Source: Magnetospirillum fulvum MGU-K5 (GTDB lineage: Bacteria; Pseudomonadota; Alphaproteobacteria; Rhodospirillales; Magnetospirillaceae). From it: a DNA stretch of 64,000 bases. Every line of letters starts with the position of its first letter. The stretch's first letter is position 1. The notes below the pieces were generated by a model. It worked only from the letters and a program-made list of their open reading frames with translations. It was not told where the DNA came from and searched no databases. A program made the position numbers and the translations under genes. The stretch lies in the NCBI RefSeq assembly GCF_000442515.1, contig NZ_AQPH01000005.1, forward strand, positions 29,946 to 93,945. Direction: 5' to 3'. Shown here in pieces: positions 60,840 to 64,000 of this stretch.

Positions 60840-62099
60840 ATGAGACGTGTAGTCGTCACCGGCCTCGGCCTCGTCACTCCGCTGGGCAACGGAGTGAAGA
60901 CCAACTGGGAACGGCTCCTCGCCGCCCAGTCCGGTATCCGCCGTGTCGAGAGCTTTGATGTCTCCGATCTGCCCGCTCAGATCGCCGGGGTCGTGCCGAG
61001 AGGCACCAATCCAGGCGAACTCGACCTCGATTCCGTGGCTTCGGCCAAGGATCGCCGACGCATGGACGATTTCATCGTCTATGGGCTTGCCGCCGCGACC
61101 GAAGCGGTTCTCGATTCGGGCTGGCTGCCCGAAGACGAAGAATCGCGCGAACGCACCGGCGTAATGATCGGTTCCGGTATTGGCGGTCTGCCCAATATCG
61201 CCGACGGTGCCCTGACGCTTGAAAAGTCCGGTCCGCGCCGGATCAGCCCGTTCTTCATTCCCGCCGCCCTGATCAATCTGGTTTCGGGCCATGTCTCGAT
61301 CCGCTACGGCTTCAAAGGGCCGAACCATGCGGTCGTGACGGCCTGTGCCACCGGCGCGCACGCCATTGGCGACGCCGCCCGGCTGATCATGTTCGACGAT
61401 GCCGACGTGATGGTTGCCGGTGGCGCCGAAGCGGCGGTGCATCGCCTGGGTCTGGCTGGCTTTGCCGCCGCCCGCGCCCTGTCGACCGGGTTCAACGACC
61501 GTCCGACCGAAGCGTCGCGGCCGTGGGACAAGGAACGCGACGGCTTCGTGATGGGCGAAGGTGCCGGTATTGTCGTGCTGGAAGAGCTTGAGCACGCCAA
61601 GAAGCGCGGTGCCAAGATTTACGGCGAAGTGATCGGCTACGGCATGTCCGGCGATGCTCATCACATCACCGCTCCGGCCGAAGACGGCAATGGCGGTTTC
61701 CGCGCCATGGTCGCCGCGTTGAAGCGGGCCGGGGTGACGGTCGAAGACATCGATTACATCAACGCGCACGGCACCTCGACGCCGCTGGGCGATGAAATCG
61801 AATTGTCGGCGGTCAAGCGGTTGTTTGGTGAGCACGCCTACAAGCTCAGCATGTCCTCGACCAAATCGGCGGTCGGGCATCTGCTGGGTGCGGCCGGCGC
61901 GGTCGAAGCGATCTTCTCGCTGTTGGCGATCCGCGATCAGATCGTGCCGCCGACGCTCAACCTGCACAACCCGTCCGAGGGCTGCGACATCGATCTGGTG
62001 CCGCTGAAGGCCAAGGAACGCAAGGTTGACGTCGTCTTGTCGAACTCGTTCGGCTTTGGTGGCACCAACGCTTCGCTGGTGTTCCGCAAGGCCTCGTGA
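60840..62099 (+). CDS. fabF: 3-oxoacyl-ACP synthase II
   Basis: Condensing enzyme for chain elongation. The 419-residue thiolase-fold protein has RVVVTGLGLVTPLGNGVKTN at the start, the active Cys169 in VVTACATGAHAIGDAA, and the two His motifs NAHGTSTPLGDE and KSAVGHLLGAAGAVEA, and the end SNSFGFGGTNASLVF. All catalytic residues are in place. A strong terminator lies 30 bases after the stop. Confidence 0.98.
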   Translation: MRRVVVTGLGLVTPLGNGVKTNWERLLAAQSGIRRVESFDVSDLPAQIAGVVPRGTNPGELDLDSVASAKDRRRMDDFIVYGLAAATEAVLDSGWLPEDEESRERTGVMIGSGIGGLPNIADGALTLEKSGPRRISPFFIPAALINLVSGHVSIRYGFKGPNHAVVTACATGAHAIGDAARLIMFDDADVMVAGGAEAAVHRLGLAGFAAARALSTGFNDRPTEASRPWDKERDGFVMGEGAGIVVLEELEHAKKRGAKIYGEVIGYGMSGDAHHITAPAEDGNGGFRAMVAALKRAGVTVEDIDYINAHGTSTPLGDEIELSAVKRLFGEHAYKLSMSSTKSAVGHLLGAAGAVEAIFSLLAIRDQIVPPTLNLHNPSEGCDIDLVPLKAKERKVDVVLSNSFGFGGTNASLVFRKAS

Positions 62100-62128
62100 C
62101 CGGGTTCGCAGTGCGAGACTAAAAAGAC

Positions 62129-62160
62129 AAGGCCCCCGCACCCATGCGGGGGCCTTTGTT
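62129..62160 (+). terminator. intrinsic terminator after fabF
   Basis: AAGGCCCCCGCA pairs perfectly with TGCGGGGGCCTT around CCCA, followed by TGTTGCTTTT. mltG starts only 21 bases after the stem, so read-through or a promoter inside this short gap must supply mltG. Confidence 0.8.
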
Positions 62161-62176
62161 GCTTTTGGGGGTCCGA

Positions 62177-63160
62177 ATGAAGGTCAAGGCGTTTGCTGTT
62201 CTGGTGGTGCTGGTTCTCGGGCTGCTTGGCGGCGTGCTGGCGTGGCGCGGGCATGTCGCGTTTACCGGCCCCGGTCCGGCGCAAGAGTCCGTGACCGTGA
62301 TCATTCCGAAGGGCTCGGGCACCGAGGCGACCGCCGCCTTGCTGGAACAGGCCGGAGTGATCTCGGACCGCTATGTCTTCATCATCGGTTCCAAGCTGCG
62401 TCGGATCACCCTGAAGGCGGGCGAATACGCCTTTCCCGCCCATGTGTCGGCCGAAGAGGCGATGCGGATCATCGCCGACGGGCGGGTGGTGATCCACAAG
62501 CTGACGGTGGCCGAGGGATTGACGGTGCGTCAGGTTGCCGCCCTGGTCGAAGAGGCCGATTTCCTGTCCGGACCGATCACCCGGCCGCTGTCCGAGGGCT
62601 GGTTGTTGCCCGAGACGTGGCACGCCGTCCGCGACGAACCGCGCGACGAGGTGTTGGCGCGGATGGAAAAGGCGATGCGGCGCAATCTCGATACGTTGTG
62701 GGCCGGGCGCGATCTCCGCGTTGCCCTGCGCAGCCCCGAAGAGGCGTTGATCCTTGCCTCGGTCGTCGAGCGTGAAACCGCGATCGCGGCGGAACGGCCG
62801 CGAATCGCCGCCGTGTTCTATAATCGGATGGTGCGGGGAATGCGGCTGCAATCCGATCCCACCGTGATCTATGGCGTTTCCGATGGGCTGGGTGTGCTCG
62901 ACCGCCCGTTGACCCGGGCCGATCTCAATACGCCGCACCCGTGGAACACCTATGCGATTGATGGTCTGCCGCGCACGCCGATTGCCAATCCGGGGCGGGC
63001 CTCGCTGGAGGCGGTGCTGCATCCCGCCCGGACCGACGAACTGTACTTCGTCGCCGACGGCAGCGGCGGTCATGCCTTTGCCGCGACGCTGGATGAGCAC
63101 AATGCCAACGTTGCCCGCTGGCGTCAGATCGAGCGCAGCCGTAACGCCGCGACTCCGTGA
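62177..63160 (+). CDS. mltG: endolytic murein transglycosylase MltG
   Basis: Membrane enzyme that cuts nascent peptidoglycan strands and sets glycan length. The 327-residue YceG-like protein has one N-terminal helix (VLVVLVLGLLGGVLAW), a LysM-like part (VTVIIPKGSGTEATAALLEQ) and the catalytic domain with the active Glu in LASVVERETAIAAERPRIA, FYNRMVRGMRLQSDPTVIYG and PWNTYAIDGLPRTPIANPG. ATG 62177 with GGGGG eight bases upstream is chosen, as a longer frame would begin inside the terminator. Following fabF is the usual place of mltG in this group. Confidence 0.95.
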   Translation: MKVKAFAVLVVLVLGLLGGVLAWRGHVAFTGPGPAQESVTVIIPKGSGTEATAALLEQAGVISDRYVFIIGSKLRRITLKAGEYAFPAHVSAEEAMRIIADGRVVIHKLTVAEGLTVRQVAALVEEADFLSGPITRPLSEGWLLPETWHAVRDEPRDEVLARMEKAMRRNLDTLWAGRDLRVALRSPEEALILASVVERETAIAAERPRIAAVFYNRMVRGMRLQSDPTVIYGVSDGLGVLDRPLTRADLNTPHPWNTYAIDGLPRTPIANPGRASLEAVLHPARTDELYFVADGSGGHAFAATLDEHNANVARWRQIERSRNAATP

Positions 63161-63223
63161 CCCTAGTCGCCAAATAAGCGGAGAGGAATCCCACCTCGAA
63201 TCGTCGAATTAAGTCCTGTTTTG

Positions 63224-63254
63224 AACGCGGCCCTGTATGGGGCCGCGTTTTTTT
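63224..63254 (+). terminator. intrinsic terminator after mltG
   Basis: AACGCGGCCC pairs with GGGCCGCGTT and is followed by a run of seven T (63248-63254). It is a textbook terminator 63 bases after the mltG stop. Confidence 0.85.
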
Positions 63255-63449
63255 ATGGATTGCCTCATCTTTGCCGGTCGTGGTGCGATGTATTCTGATG
63301 TTTCGTTGCCTATTTCTGTCAATGCAACTATTTATATTTATAAGGTTAATGCTGTATGTTGACGGGCCGAAGATGCCAGGGGTACTATCCATCGCTCTAG
63401 GACGATGGAGCCGGCAAGGGGCGGCGTTTGCCGGGAGTTGGAGGTCGCC
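63255..63449 (+). promoter_or_regulatory. AT-rich leader of the FecR-domain gene with two tandem hairpins
   Basis: The stretch 63260-63360 is markedly AT-rich for this chromosome (for example ACTATTTATATTTATAAGG near 63325) and probably holds the promoter. Two adjacent perfect stems follow: CCATCG with CGATGG (63389-63408) and CCGGCAA with TTGCCGG (63411-63434), the second ending directly before the GGAGG site at about 63439. That position could affect ribosome access. Loop sequences do not match a riboswitch class that I know. Confidence 0.45.
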
Positions 63450-64000
63450 ATGGCACCCAGGGATGAAGCATCTTCCGACGGGGCGGGGACACAATCGTCC
63501 GGTGCCGCGATTGGCACGGTCAAGACCTTGACCGGCGGTGCTGTGGCGCGGCATGGCGACGGGACCCAGGTTACCCTCCACAAAGGCGACAGCATCTTCG
63601 AAGGCGACGTTCTGGTCACCGAATCCGGCGGCGCGGTCGGCGTGGTGCTGGCCGACGGAACGTCATTGTCGTTGGGGGAAAAGGGGCGTCTGGCCCTCAA
63701 TGATTACGCCTATGATGCCAAGTCGCACAGCGGCGACGCCCATCTTTCGCTTGAATCCGGCTCGTTCGCCCTGGTCAGCGGCCAGATCGCCAAGACCGCC
63801 CCCGACGCTTTCGCGCTGAAGACGCCGACGATGACGATCGGGGTTCGCGGCACTGGCGTCGCCGGGAATCCCTCCTCCGTCGCCCTGATGGGAGAGCGGG
63901 GCGGTGTCGCGGGCGAGGTGGTCATCACCACCCCCGGCGGCCAGACCGCGACCCTGAATTCGGTCGGTGCCGCCGCGACCGTTGGCAGCGGCGGCCTGTC
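63450..64000 (+). CDS. FecR-domain protein, probable large secreted adhesin (3' end outside window)
   Basis: The frame is open from ATG 63450 (GGAGG five bases before) to the window edge, at least 183 residues. After a disordered start there is a FecR domain: GDSIFEGDVLVTESGGAVGV, VLADGTSLSLGEKGRLALND, LSLESGSFALVSGQIAKTAP and TPTMTIGVRGTGV. There is no signal peptide or membrane helix in front, unlike the sigma-regulator FecR. In proteobacteria such N-terminal FecR domains often introduce very long repeat proteins that are exported by type I secretion. The remaining part of the gene would decide this; Gly/Ala/Thr-rich sequence begins at the edge. Confidence 0.75.
   Translation, partial: MAPRDEASSDGAGTQSSGAAIGTVKTLTGGAVARHGDGTQVTLHKGDSIFEGDVLVTESGGAVGVVLADGTSLSLGEKGRLALNDYAYDAKSHSGDAHLSLESGSFALVSGQIAKTAPDAFALKTPTMTIGVRGTGVAGNPSSVALMGERGGVAGEVVITTPGGQTATLNSVGAAATVGSGGL

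Noticed and set aside
63389..63434. Two tandem hairpins as a possible guanidine-II (mini-ykkC) riboswitch
   Set aside because: The class needs ACGR loops on both stems; here the loops are CTCTAGGA and GGGGCGGCG.

Overview
The window is a stretch of high-GC chromosome whose gene content and protein style point to an alphaproteobacterium of the Rhodospirillales, most like the Magnetospirillum/Phaeospirillum group. This rests on the dnaN-recF-gyrB order, a metF operon headed by an ArsR-methyltransferase fusion, flagellar hook genes behind a sigma-54 type promoter, a ModE with tandem molybdate-binding domains, and many cyclic-di-GMP proteins. The assignment is inference; no marker gene fixes the genus. 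Almost everything is ordinary core chromosome with tightly packed genes, many overlapping by 4 bases (ATGA/GTGA/TTGA junctions).

Layout. 1-2650: end of a hydrolase gene, a small Ser/Thr-rich orphan, and the minCDE division-site operon with its terminator. 2660-4160: a gene-poor scar holding an IS3-type transposase remnant, a frameshifted filamentous-haemagglutinin repeat fragment and an AT-rich membrane-anchored orphan. 4163-8934: gyrB, recF and dnaN on the minus strand. 9028-15778 (minus): a small orphan, a double cold-shock protein, a PAP2 phosphatase, lptG, an asparagine synthase-like amidotransferase and a TPR-methyltransferase. 15905-17917: a tandem 95-bp repeat, a GNAT-NUDIX fusion and a CinA-type domain protein. 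18030-23331: sigma-54 type promoter, fliK, flgD, an oversized flgE and a strong terminator. 23267-27255: a response regulator with a cyclic-nucleotide domain, a murI-like racemase gene lacking one catalytic cysteine, and the arsR-methyltransferase/metF operon with a candidate operator. 27306-32239: a three-gene cyclic-di-GMP cassette with a PhnD-like binding protein in the middle. 32333-37654: a LOG-family gene, thiE, a Lys/Ala-rich periplasmic protein, a CYTH-CHAD protein and a TPR-SHOCT-SPOR lipoprotein. 37718-45049: a DUF4405-like membrane protein, glmM, a DUF4236 protein, an orphan, modE and a LolCD/MacAB-like export system. 45190-50820: a complete biotin locus, bioFHCDA transcribed away from bioB. 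50845-53776: rpmJ, a GntR regulator, a 3-hydroxyisobutyryl-CoA hydrolase-like gene and a small DMT-type membrane protein. 53870-56264: feoA, feoB and a Cys-rich Feo-associated peptide. 56266-58392: epmB and epmA head to head. 58673-63160: fabD, fabG, acpP, fabF and mltG. 63450-64000: the start of a FecR-domain protein that runs off the window.

No rRNA, tRNA, CRISPR array, prophage or intact insertion sequence was seen. The most interesting items are a three-copy intergenic element whose hairpin arms change together (27140-27227, 45071-45146, 51190-51240), the MurI-like protein with Asp in place of its first catalytic Cys, the cyclic-di-GMP/PhnD cassette, the metF regulatory region, and the haemagglutinin/IS3 scar. 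I did not find a clear new defence system.
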